Shown here: positions 45,044 to 55,600 of the stretch, in pieces | How positions within the stretch are numbered: position 1 is the first letter of the stretch | Layout: every line of letters starts with the position of its first letter | Origin: Rhinopomastus cyanomelas | Lineage: Eukaryota > Chordata > Aves > Bucerotiformes > Rhinopomastidae | Assembly (NCBI GenBank): GCA_013400115.1 | Contig: VXBP01002288.1 | Location: 1 to 64,000, forward strand | Length of the DNA stretch: 64,000 bases | Reading direction: 5' to 3' | Notes under the pieces: model-generated | What the model saw: only the letters and a program-made list of their open reading frames with translations | Told to the model about the DNA's origin: nothing | Database searches by the model: none | Made by a program: the position numbers and the translations under genes

Positions 45044-48000
45044 GCTCCCATCAATTCCCCTTTTCTGAGAGTGTTTTTGTTGCTGTTATGATTGTTTGGA
45101 ACTCTACTTGCTTCTACAGTATTTTACCATTCCATCTAGTCTTTGGGATCAAATACTGTGTAATGGATAGAGCAATGTTGCTCTATGACAATAGGTATAT
45201 TGTGAGCAGAAATGTCAAAACTGACTCGTGCATGATAGTATCTGAGCCTGCCTAGGATCCTACACTTTAATTTATTGTGTTTGACTTATATTTTCTCTTT
45301 ATACACACATATTGTACTATGAATTTCCATAGAAAGAAGTATTTTTAAATAGAAAAACAAAGACTTTTCAGAAGGACATTTGAAAGCTGAAAATACATTG
45401 AAAATCATCATATCTAAAGCTCATTTAGTGTGATCTACTGCTCACAGAGAGCAGGCATACATCATTTAGTTTTATTTTTACCCTAGAATTTAATGCACTT
45501 TGTGTAAATTGTAGAAGTTAATTGGTAGCTAACTCACTTTGATAGTATGTTTGCTGTGCTTGAGGGACATATTTTCCCAAATTGCCACACTTTAAATGGA
45601 TTTTACCTTGCAGGGCTTACTTTAACTTATCATTATAACTCAGAAAAATTCACTACCATTGCTTCATGCAGGTAAGTGCTCCCAACACACTTAATAATGA
45701 GATACCATGTGTATATATGCAAAGGAAAATGGAGTAGAGAGAAAAAAACCCTTTGCTGTAGAGGAATTTTTTTCTTTGCCGTTAATTGTTCACCAGTTAC
45801 ACACAGGCAAATAATTTTTCAAGATGCATGAAGTGTTTCCTTAGGAGAAAGCTGAAGGAGGAATTCTCTGTATATTGAAAACATTGCTTTTGTCAGATGA
45901 GAATCAGCTATTTTCACATTTTACTGGGTGTTATTAGTAGGAAGATGCTGAGCACTCAAAATTCAGTTCTTCATCAGAAAATAAGAGGACTTAGCACCCT
46001 TATTTGATCCAGTAAAACACTTTGATCCAGACCGCACTATGTCTGGACTTTATTATTGTACTTCCCTTGCTAGAATTCTTCAGTGGAAGCTACTGGCTAG
46101 TTATTAAAGCTGAATTTTAGAGAGAAACTCTAGATAGAAAATTCAGTGAGAAAAGTTACTTATTCTTCCAGGAGACATTGTTATGCAGGCCCAGGTTTCA
46201 GATGAGAGTATGCTACTAATTAGGTATTTACAGGAACTTCTTACCTTCTAAACTATTGCAGAGGGCAATTGCATGGAATTTCTGGGGTTTTTATCAGGTA
46301 GTTTGGTTAATAGATTGATCTTTACATATGCTGGGCAAAAGTTCACTTCTATAGTAAAGTAACATCTTGAAGGGGGAGGGGGAATTTGTTTTGGTTTTAA
46401 ATGACCTGTAAATGATAGAAGAGATTAGACCATTTTATCTTATAAAATCAATACTATTCTGTGCAAATTATGTTGCTGAACTAAAATGTAGTCAGCTGAA
46501 ATCCTGTTTTTGAATCAGAATGAAGATCACAAAACATCAAGTCAACTTTTTGCAGCACAATACTTTTCCTCAGTTGTAATTAAAATAAAGACTAATTTAT
46601 TACTTTTTGAAAACCCACCTTGACATATGCAATACATCACAAAGTATTAGTAGGTGTTGCCCTGAAGAGTTCTGTGCATGCAAATGGAAGATGGAAGTTT
46701 AACATGCCAAGTATCTGAAACATAAATATAGACAAGTAGGTAAGAGACAAGGATATAATTGATTGTGGCTTCATGCCATGTTCTTTTCCCTGTCTGTGCA
46801 AAGAGGAAACCCTCTATGGGTATTCAAGCTCTCAAAATAAAGAATTTTATGTTAAAAAATATGATAATAATGTGCCAGTGCTAGTTTGAAATGATAAAAG
46901 CCTTAAGCTTTTATAACTTTACAATATTTAAAGTTTAAAGAATTTGCATGAAACTTCTATTAGTTTACAACAATCATTACTACTGCTAACAGCAGTTCAA
47001 TCATAGCTCTTAAACTTGAGACTTCAACAGCTCAGAGAAATTATTGTTCCAAATAAGTAATGTGAGTGTCTTGGTAGGTAATCCTGAAGAGCAATCATGA
47101 GTCATCCTTCTGGAGAAGAATTGTCCACAGATCTCAATGTAGTTTCCCATTAGATGGCAAATGTACCTCCCAAATTATTTTCCCCACCCTGAATAACCCC
47201 CAAAAGCATTTCTGACTCAGTTAACTAGTAATGTTACATAAATATGGCTTAGCAGACTGATGTGATTTGCCTAGTTTTATGTCCCACAGGATTGTTGCAG
47301 AAGTCCAGCAGATGTGTCTCCTGGCAGAAATTCAGCCAAGATAATGAGAAAATACTTCAACTTCCATATGGTATCATCTCAGATTTAATATTCTCCTCTG
47401 AATGCTTCCCTTCACCAAAACTTCTGTTGCACTCTGGCAGATTTTGTCAGACTCTTCAAGAGAAGATGTGCACAGAAAGTTTGGCAGGGTATAGTTACTT
47501 TGCTGCCTCTGCTTTTCTGCTCCTTTTCTATTGATCATGATGAGATTAAATTAGAAAAGCGCTATTCTGTTAAGCCATTCACCTCTCATGTTTGATTATG
47601 ACCAATCTCAGTGAATCCAGTTGAATGCATGCCTATTGCTAAGAAATTACGCCCTGGCTGGCTTTAACAGAAGTCATGCATTTGTCTGAAAGGTGAAATA
47701 ATTCTAAAGCTTTATCTTAAATGTTACATACTATGCTTATTAGAATAATTATATTTTATTACTGATACATCCCCAATGAGTGATAGAATTTTGAGAAATA
47801 CTAGCAGAAGGACACTTAAGAGTTCCTCTTATATATTGTATGGGATAAGGTTTAAATCTTTGAAGGCATGTGAGTGGCAAGATGCAGGAAATATCAATAG
47901 GCTGCTGATATGAGAAGAAGTCTTATTCAAGTTTGAGTCTAGGCTTCTTATGACTTTGTCAATCCTATGAAAAGCATTCACAGAATAATGTCCTCCTGAG

Positions 48001-48577
48001 ACTGGTGTTAACAGTAACAGAAATAGTTGCAGCTTCGTTGTAGAAAGTTTTATATTCTTTAGCTTTCTTAATGCGACTAAATGATTTACTGTAGTTCTAC
48101 TGATGCTTTAGTTTCCAGGAACTCTGCCCCACATGGATTGAACACAGAATTTTTTCCTGAAGGAAAAAGAGTTATTACCTTAAGAAAGTTGTCGGAGTAG
48201 TTGCCACTAATTGCCCGAGCATTGACACAACTGGTCTCCGGCCTTTGTGGCATAATGCTCTTCCCCAGAGAACTCAGATTGTCTTCAAACATATTTTAGG
48301 TATGAGGAAACTGAAGGCTGGTGAGGGAAAATATGCCCAAAGTCAAGAGTTAACCAGAGACAGAAACAAGACTGAATCTGTCTTCTAAGCCTGAGCAAGG
48401 ACACTGAGCAGAGCACAGGATATTGTCTGACTATGTCAGGAGGGGCTGGCATCTGGATATCAAGCTGTTATTACTCTCCCAGGATGGTGTGCAAGCGCAT
48501 TCTGTGTCATTTCAATATGAGGAAATCATACTCTGCAGTTATCCCTTCCTGATGACAAACTTCTATAACTAAGAAAG
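45044..48577. other. No recognised gene
   Basis: 3.5 kb of AT-rich DNA with no gene, RNA or repeat family that I can name. G-rich patch at 46370-46385. Confidence 0.5.
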
Positions 48578-48585
48578 GGATAAAA
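48578..48585 (+). repeat. Target-site duplication of hAT element, left
   Basis: GGATAAAA immediately precedes the element. The right copy is GGATAAAG at 49701-49708, a 7 of 8 match. Eight-base duplications are the hallmark of hAT insertion. Confidence 0.88.
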
Positions 48586-48600
48586 CAGGGGTCCTCAAAC
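48586..48600 (+). repeat. hAT terminal inverted repeat, left
   Basis: CAGGGGTCCTCAAAC. It is the exact reverse complement of 49686-49700. The CAGGGGTC start is typical of Charlie-type hAT ends. Confidence 0.95.
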
Positions 48601-48756
48601 CCCGGCCTGTGGGCTGGATACGACCCCCCAGGGTCTCCAGTGCGGCCCACAGATGACTTCCCGCTGACTGTGTGGCTGGGCTGAGGAGGGGAGCAGTGGC
48701 ACCAGCAAGGTGGGCGGCTCCCCCGTCTCTCCCTCCCTCCCTCCAGCTCCCAGGCA

Positions 48757-49515
48757 TGACAAGCCAGGCGGCACAAACCAGCCAGCACCAGCGGGAAACG
48801 TGCGCACAAAGAAGTACCAGAGCTCAAAGATGCAGAATGGAAATGGCATCTTGCGTTTCTGACAGATATAACTGAGCTACTCAGCAATTTCAATGTCCAA
48901 CTTCAAGGAAAGGGGAAGCTAATCTGTGATATGTGTTCACATGTGAAAGCATTTCAAGTCAAATTAGACCTACTCATTCAAATAAAGGGGGAAAACTTCT
49001 GCTATCTCCCCACAGCTCAAAACCTGTCTGCAGAAAAACCAGCAGTTGCATTCCCAAATAAAACAGGTATAGATGTACTAGAAATGTTGCAAAAGGAGTT
49101 TCAAATTTGATTTAAAGAGCTTCGTCTCCATGAACAGGACATACAGCTTTTTTGGAACCCATTTTCTGTTGACATTGAAACTGTTGATCCTACTTACCAA
49201 ATGGAATTGGCCGAACTACAGACTTGTGACTCGCTGAAAGATGCATTCAGATCAAGCAGCCTTACAAATTTCTATGCATCTCTCCCCTTAGAGACATACC
49301 ATAATCTCAGGAACCGTGCACTCAAAATTGCAACCATGTTTGGCAGCACCTATGTCTGTGAGCAGACTTTTTCCCGAATGAAACATCTGAAATCTCCAAT
49401 CAGATCCAGACTAACTGATGAACACTTGCATCACTTGCTACGACTAGCAGTGACAAACATGGAATCTAACATTGACCATCTCATTAGCCAAAAGCAGGCC
49501 CATAGTCCACATTGA
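48757..49515 (+). pseudogene. hAT transposase C-terminal half, one in-frame stop
   Basis: One frame runs from ATG at 48757 to the TGA ending at 49515, interrupted by a single TGA at 49108-49110. The first part reads KDAEWKWHLAFLTDITELL and GKGKLICDMCSHVKAF. It resembles the hAT segment found in vertebrate domesticated proteins such as GTF2IRD2 (from memory of the family; not searched). After the stop come DIQLFWNPFSVDIE and, from 49201 on, the hAT dimerisation domain: SLPLETYHNLRNRALKIA, FGSTYVCEQTFSRMKHLK, SPIRSRLTDEHLHHLLRLA. The final Glu-containing CEQTFS block that contributes to the active site is present. The N-terminal DNA-binding domain and the first catalytic Asp regions are missing. 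The start codon is uncertain because it lies near the deletion joint. Confidence 0.9.
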
Positions 49516-49597
49516 AATATTATTTGTTTTTGTTGGTTACAATTGTTCTTCATTTTAAATATTGCATTGTTTTTCCTGTTTTTTGTGCACTACTACA

Positions 49598-49603
49598 AAT
49601 AAA
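49598..49603 (+). terminator. Polyadenylation signal of the hAT element
   Basis: AATAAA lies 83 bases after the transposase stop and within the element's 3' untranslated part. Confidence 0.6.
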
Positions 49604-49685
49604 ATATGTGCATTTTGCATAGGAATTAGTTCATTTTATTCCAAACTATAGCCCGGCCCCCAACAGTGTCTGAGGGAGAGTGAAC

Positions 49686-49700
49686 GTTTGAGGACCCCTG
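49686..49700 (-). repeat. hAT terminal inverted repeat, right
   Basis: GTTTGAGGACCCCTG, the exact complement of the left end. The target duplication GGATAAAG follows at 49701-49708. Confidence 0.95.
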
Positions 49701-49708
49701 GGATAAAG

Positions 49709-51899
49709 GGTGAAGGGATGGTTTAAAGTCATCTCAGATAAAATATTTTCATACTTGCTACTTCTTGTCTCTCCTTTCCCAGTCAGCTTTCCAGTCCAGG
49801 GAAGTCACTGTTTACCAGACATAGACAGCTGGAGCCAACTTGTTGCATAAAGCAGTGTAAAGAGAAACGTCATCCCCATTTTGAGTCTCATCAGCTAATG
49901 TGGTGCAATGACTCTTGTCTCCAGAGTTAGCAATAAGAGAAGAAGATAAGAGTTGAACAGAAGTTGTTAGTACAGATGAATCAAATTATTTCTGCAGGAG
50001 CAAGTATTTAAATGCAACATCTCAGTCTACAGGAGAGTTAAATCTGGTTGACTGAAACATGACTTGTGTGTTGCTTGTTTCACTGGGGTGATTTAAAATG
50101 ATTCTTGCTGAATACATATGCAAAAGTAAGGAAAGCTCCTGCTTCAAAATATTTCATTTTAATTTTCAAGTATTATGCCTTCATCTGGATTATTTGACCT
50201 TGGTGACCTGAAGATTAATTGCATATAAAACACATCTAGGCAGGATATGCAGAAAATGACATATAGAGAAACAGTAAAAGTCACTACTTCATTAGATGTT
50301 TTCATATAAATATTGTCATATTGTGTATCTGCAATCTAACCAATGAATATATAGTTACAAACCCATGGCAGAGACTGAGATTCTTACCTGTAACTATTAA
50401 GATATTCTTTGCCTGTTATACACTGCAGGTCAGAAAGTTTCATTTCGCATCATAAATGTCACATGTAAAAACAGTCAGGAAAAGTGAAAAGGAAAAAAAA
50501 GAAGAAGTGTGTTCTTCCTCACTCAAGTCCACCCCTTCCTCAGCCCAGATCTGGTAACCCCTAATTCCTAAGAAATACTAAAAGCTGCGGACAAGGGGGG
50601 AGTATAAGGGAAGGACCGGGAATCTCCTAGGCAATACTTATTCAATTTAAGCATTTTCCTATGCGATAGTCTGAAATTGCAGGCAAGGATGAAGATAAGA
50701 CATAAGGAAGATAAGGGGAAGGGAAAAGGAAGGGGGGAGGGGGGAGTGAAGCACAGGAGGGACAGAAAACCACAGAGGGGCAGACAGGCCACAGTGTGCT
50801 ACAGGCCAAAACGAAACTGAAACCAAGATCCACAAACGAGGAAGGAGTACCAAGAAGAGGGGAAAAGGAACACCTTGTCCCCAAATATGGACCCCAAAAT
50901 TTGTCTGGCCTACTCCACCCGCTCAAACTGTCTCCTACACACCCCACAAACCTCCACTCCCCTGCCATGCCCATGCAGCTGCTGTGCACCAGAGGGAAAA
51001 GTAAACATTCTCGCAGCAGAAATGAGTTTGATGCAGGAATACCATGAGCAAACATGACAAACATTTTGTCTTTGCAGGGTTTTGATTTCTATTTATAATA
51101 TAATTTATCTAAACACTCATTATTACAAAATACATTAAAAGACTCTGGGGGGAAAAGGAAGCTACTGAAATAAAACATCATATAACATAATATCAGATAT
51201 TATTGTAGAAGACAAACGAAAATACTTCAAAGATCTGATCAATAATAATTTGTCTGGTATTCTTGGTCTAAGGGTGTATTTTACTGTGGAGTAGAAAGTG
51301 TTCACAGAATTATAAATAGTAATCAATTGTAATTGTTATAAAATATAAACATTGGAATTTTGAAGATGTTCAGAATCTTACTTTGTAAAATTATTAATAA
51401 TATAACACTGTTTCTGTTTTAACAATATTATGTAGATAGTGTGAAAAATTTTAGTGTAGTATTTGGCTTAATTTTGACATCCCTAAAACAATAATAAGAC
51501 TTTGATATAGATGGATCTGCTGTGGGAATTCTGCACAAAAGACTAAGATGTTTGCAAGCACAAGATTCCTATATTGTCTGTGGAAGTCAAGATTCCTGAG
51601 CTTACATAAATGATAGCTGAAGGAGAGAGTCTTGTGACAGCTAAGCAAAGAAAGTAAGCAAATGCTGAAGATCCAGAATCCAAGTTAAGATCTTTGAGTA
51701 ATTAACTGTACAGTCATTATTAAAACTCATGCCCCTCAAAAAGCTGAGGCGACAAGAGCAGTACATGCTAAACATATATGATTATGTTACACAACTTTTC
51801 ATACAAATCTAAGAGACAGACACAAAGTTAGGGTACAAAAATCCAGGAGTGTTGTCAGCTCCATGGCCCTGCAGACCAATGTTTGAAACAAACAAACAT
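49709..51899. other. No recognised gene; purine-rich G-tract patch
   Basis: 50695-50755 is strongly purine-rich, with four or more runs of three to six G (GGGGAAGGG, then GGGGGGAGGGGGG), so a G-quadruplex is possible on the plus strand. Overlapping open frames at 50568-51064 on both strands are products of that composition. The block 50500-51055 has sharper GC content than its surroundings and may be an unrecognised repeat. The rest is featureless. Confidence 0.5.
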
Positions 51900-52300
51900 T
51901 TACAGTGTCATAAGGTCTTTCCTCACCCTCCTTTTCTTCATATTAAACAATCCCGTCTCTCTGAACTGCTCCTCAGAAAACTTACTTTCCACAGCCTTTG
52001 CCAACCTTGTCACTCTGCTTTGGACCTGAGCCAGTACTTCAATGTCCTTCTTACATTGAAGTGCCCACAAATGAACACTAAATGAAATGTGACCTAACCA
52101 GTGCTGAGTATGTTGGGACAATCACTTCCCTACTCTTTCTGGATATCCTATTTCTGATACAAGCCAGGATGCCATTTGCCACTTGGCAACCCGAGCAAAA
52201 TGCTGACTCATATATGTCCCATTGCCAGTCCAAACTCCTAGATCTCTTTCTGCAAAGCAGCTTCCTAGCCGCTCCTCAGATAGACCTTTATAGTGGAACA
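51900..52300 (-). mobile_element. CR1: Old CR1 LINE ORF2 C-terminal region, minus strand
   Basis: The plus strand reads CCTCACCCTCCTTTTCTTCA, then ACTCTGCTTTGGACCTGAGC and AGCCAGGATGCCATTTGCC, a well-known CR1 region in reverse complement. The minus frame 52121-51900 includes SVHLWALQCKKDIEVLAQVQ and ESKFSEEQFRETGLFNMKKR, equivalent to '..FWAPQFKRDVELLERVQRR'. The upstream part to 52300 covers the preceding ORF2 or 3' sequence. It lacks the final tail and is an older copy. Confidence 0.88.
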
Positions 52301-54747
52301 ATTATTTTACTCCAAACTATTTAATATACAATGGAGATCTTTTGAAAACAAGTAATTAAAATAGCCTGTTATATATATTTGATGGCAGTATCTTAACTTA
52401 ATTCCGTGCCTTGAAGCATCTGATGACTCGACTATTTGGTAAAGTGTGAAACTATTTTTAAAGCTATCATTTACTAAGGATTCCAGAGATCACTAGATGG
52501 TTTATCTATATTAATTCTAAGCATATGGGTCTCCAGACCAGGATTTCATAGATACTACCTTAGACTTTCTCTCTTCAAAGGCAACAGAAATATAGAACAG
52601 TTTAGGCTGGAAAAGGCACTTTTTTTATTTCCTTTTCTTTTCCCATTTCAGCTTGCCTATCAAATCCTAGATGTTGCAAATAGGTAGTGTACTTGCACTT
52701 ACTACTTGCTATAAATGTCACAAGAGAAATAAATTCAGATTATTTCTTGTCATTTCACTTGCAGTTTCTTTTTCTCTCTCTCTCAGAAAAAGCACCAGTC
52801 TTAAATATACAGTCAGTTTTACTGAGATTAGATTATTGACACATTCTAGGAGTCTTTAAACTATTATCTTTTTCTAGTGTACTTTCTGTCATCCTTCATG
52901 CTGACAGTGCCAAAGCCCCATGAAAAGGTCTTTATTTTTTTAAATATAACAATCATAATTACAGTGTCATGTTACTGCAATGATCTGAAATATACCTGTA
53001 TTTTTATGCCTTTTTCAGACTACTCCCAGCTATTGGACCGTGAATAGTCAGACTGAAGTATATTCAAATTCTTTGTCTTTTTGTATGAAACATGAGTGTT
53101 CAAACCAATTAACTGACAAATAACTGACACCCCAATCTTACGAAGCAAAGGAGTAAAATTAGCGCAAAAAGGAAGTAAACTGTTCTTTGCTTATGGATCT
53201 TTTTGATAGTTGCTTTGAAACTGAGATTGTTGGATTTTGAAAACAGAGCACATATTGCATATGTAAATTCTAAGAGGTGAGTGACTTCTGAGTACACATG
53301 GAAATGTATTCCGAATTCTACTACTTAAATACCTAAATGCACTGATGATTTTATGGTTTTATAAATGGACAAACCCATCATGAACGCAGTCCCAACACTT
53401 TAATCTTAAGGGTTAAAGTAATTTACTATGTGATTTAATTGCTTTCAAAAATTTTCTACCACTGCATTTACAAGTCTGCTGCATTTAGCTCTGAAGAAAA
53501 TGTTAAAACCACACACTAACTACTTCAGTTTATAGTGGCAAGGTTCACAAATTTCTGTTTCAAGTTTTTGTCTTATGTTAAAAAAAAAAGGAATATTTCA
53601 AATAATTAATGAAAAAAACTAATTTGATATCAATGTCAAATATAAGAATGAAACCACTGAGGAAAACATTTTGCTTTCCTTCAAGTTATGATGATTGTAA
53701 ACCCTGTGTACTTTTCTCTCTAAAATTCTACTTTAGTTCAGCTGCTACCTTAAAATTTCTCCAATTCCAATGTTCCCATTATTGTTTTTGTAGCCTTTGC
53801 ATTGTCAGTACTATAATATACTGCATTATCATTTTCCCTAACTCTTCAGTTTGGTTGTTGCTTTCATGGATCCCTTTGAAATTTACAACCTATTTAACAG
53901 AATTTTTATTTTGCATTATTTTGTTACTCCTACCTTTTAAGAGGATCTTAGGGAATATCTTCTTGTTTTCTCCAAAATAAAGAAAACTGAGATGTTAACT
54001 TGCTAAATTATTGCTTTTATTTTGAGGGAGTGATGAAACAATTATTTTAGACCTATGCAAATTACAGCATCATAATAACATCAGCAGTGTAAAGCCAGAT
54101 TTATGATCTGCCTGTTCAATATATTTCTGGTCACAAATGCAGAAATGTAACTATTTATGATCTTTGCTTTGCAACCTATTAGAAGAGCAAACTCATAGTG
54201 AAGTGTGTGAGTGTGATGGCATATATTAAAGACGGAAAAGAGAAAATAAGACAAGAAAGAGATGTTGTTCTATGTTAGCTGTAGGCTTTTAAAATTATAA
54301 AGTTGAGCATTTTCAGTTGTAGGATAACTAAATGTCACTATGACATTTTATACTAAAAATGTATTGAGGTCTTCAAAATGTTTGATTGGAAATCTTACAT
54401 CAATTTTCAATATTTCTGAACTTTTTATTTGTTCTACAGGGGAAATAAAACAGAACTTTGCAAATAACTCCTTACACCTTGAGATTTTTGGGTAGTGAGT
54501 TAACCTAAAATGTAAGACACACAATACGAGGTCATGCTTAGCTGAATGAAGAGCGTCACCAGTGAGGATTTCAGTGTAAGCAACTCAAAAGTGACTGAGA
54601 TATGGGACCATTGAGTAGCATATAAAAATTTTCTTCTCTCCTGCTGAACCTGTCATCTGAAGATGCACATTAGAAGTGTTTAAATTTTAGCTAAATTTCA
54701 TTTATTCAAAAAATATCCCACCTCCTCAACACTGACCTGTTCACCCA
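52301..54747. other. No recognised gene; possible CR1 crumb
   Basis: 52588-52620 (ATAGAACAGTTTAGGCTGG, then AAAAGGCAC) looks like 30 bases of a minus-strand CR1 3' end, too short to be sure. The open frame at 53609-53980 plus is hydrophobic and Phe/Leu-rich because of T-rich composition and has no domain that I recognise. Confidence 0.45.
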
Positions 54748-55600
54748 CATAGAATCATAGAATCATTAGGGATTGGAAGGGACCTTGATTGAAAGATCAT
54801 CCAGTCCAATCCGCCTGCAACAGCAGGATCATCTAAACCAAGTCACACAGGAACACATCCAGTCAGGTCTTGAATATCTCCAGTGAGGGAGACTCCACAA
54901 CCACCCTGGGCAGCCTGTTCCAGTGCTCCATTACCCTCACTGTGAAGAAGTTCCTTCTCAGGTTGATGTGGAACCTTCTATGTTCCAGCTTACAACCATT
55001 GGCCCTCGTCCTATCACTACATGACACCGAGAACAGCCCAGTTCCATCCTCCTGAAACCCACCCCTCAAATATTTGTAGACATTAATGAGGTCACCCCTC
55101 AGTCTCCTCTTCTCCAAGCTAAAGAGACCCAGCTCCCTCAGCCTCTCCTTGTAAGGGAGGTGCTCTACCTCTTTTATCATCTTTGTTGCCCTACGCTGAA
55201 CTCTCTCCAGCAGCTCCACATCCCTCTTGAACTGAGGAGCCCAGAACTGGACACAATACTCCAGGTGTGGTCTCACCAGGGCAGANCCACTACTCTCTGA
55301 CTTCTACCCTGTAGCCAGTTTACAATCCACCTCAGTACCCTAAAATCCAGACCACACTGCCTCAGTTTGTCTGCGAGGATGCTGTGAGAGACCGTGTCAA
55401 ATGCCTTACTTCAGTCAAGATAGATCACATCCACTGCTCTGCCATCATCCATCCACCTGGTTACACCCTCATAAAAGGCTATCAGGTTGGTCAAGCATGA
55501 CTTCCCTTTTGTGAAGCCATGCTGACTGTCCCTAATGACCCTCCTGTGCCCTATGTGCCCAGAAACAGCCTCTAGTACAAATTGTTCCATCACCTTTCCT
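54748..55600 (-). mobile_element. CR1: CR1 LINE, young, minus strand, with assembly join inside
   Basis: The tail side is at 54748 (CATAGAATCATAGAATC). From 55276 to 54863 the minus strand is open for 137 codons. It encodes RPHLEYCVQFWAPQF, RVQRRATKMIKEVEHLPY, SLEKRRLRGDLINVYKYL, RFHINLRRNFFTVRVMEHW and NRLPRVVVESPS. A single N at 55286 separates this from an RT segment (55600-55290) reading MEQFVLEAVSGH, GFTKGKSCLTNLIAFYEG and VIYLD, where the Phe codon of DFSKAFD has become TGA. The sequence between RT motif A and the C-terminal region, including FADD, is missing at the N. The loss may be a scaffold collapse and not a real deletion. Confidence 0.95.

Larger units (their letters stand above)
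48586..49700 (+). mobile_element. hAT-superfamily (Charlie-like) DNA transposon, 1115 bases, near-complete ends
   Basis: This is a cut-and-paste element with perfect 15-base terminal inverted repeats (CAGGGGTCCTCAAAC at 48586-48600, its complement at 49686-49700), flanked by an 8-base duplication with one mismatch. The subterminal sequences are also partly complementary (CCCGGCCTGTGGGC on the left, GCCCGGCCCCC near 49652 on the right). Inside are a GC-rich 5' leader, the C-terminal half of a hAT transposase (48757-49515) and a polyadenylation signal AATAAA at 49598-49603. The N-terminal BED zinc finger and most of the catalytic domain are absent, so it is an internally deleted derivative that would need transposase from elsewhere. 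Clean ends and an almost open frame suggest recent activity compared with most DNA transposons in birds. Confidence 0.93.

Noticed and set aside
53609..53980. 123-codon hydrophobic open frame as a membrane protein
   Set aside because: Hydrophobicity follows from T-rich sequence. There are no recognisable motifs, no promoter and no exon structure.
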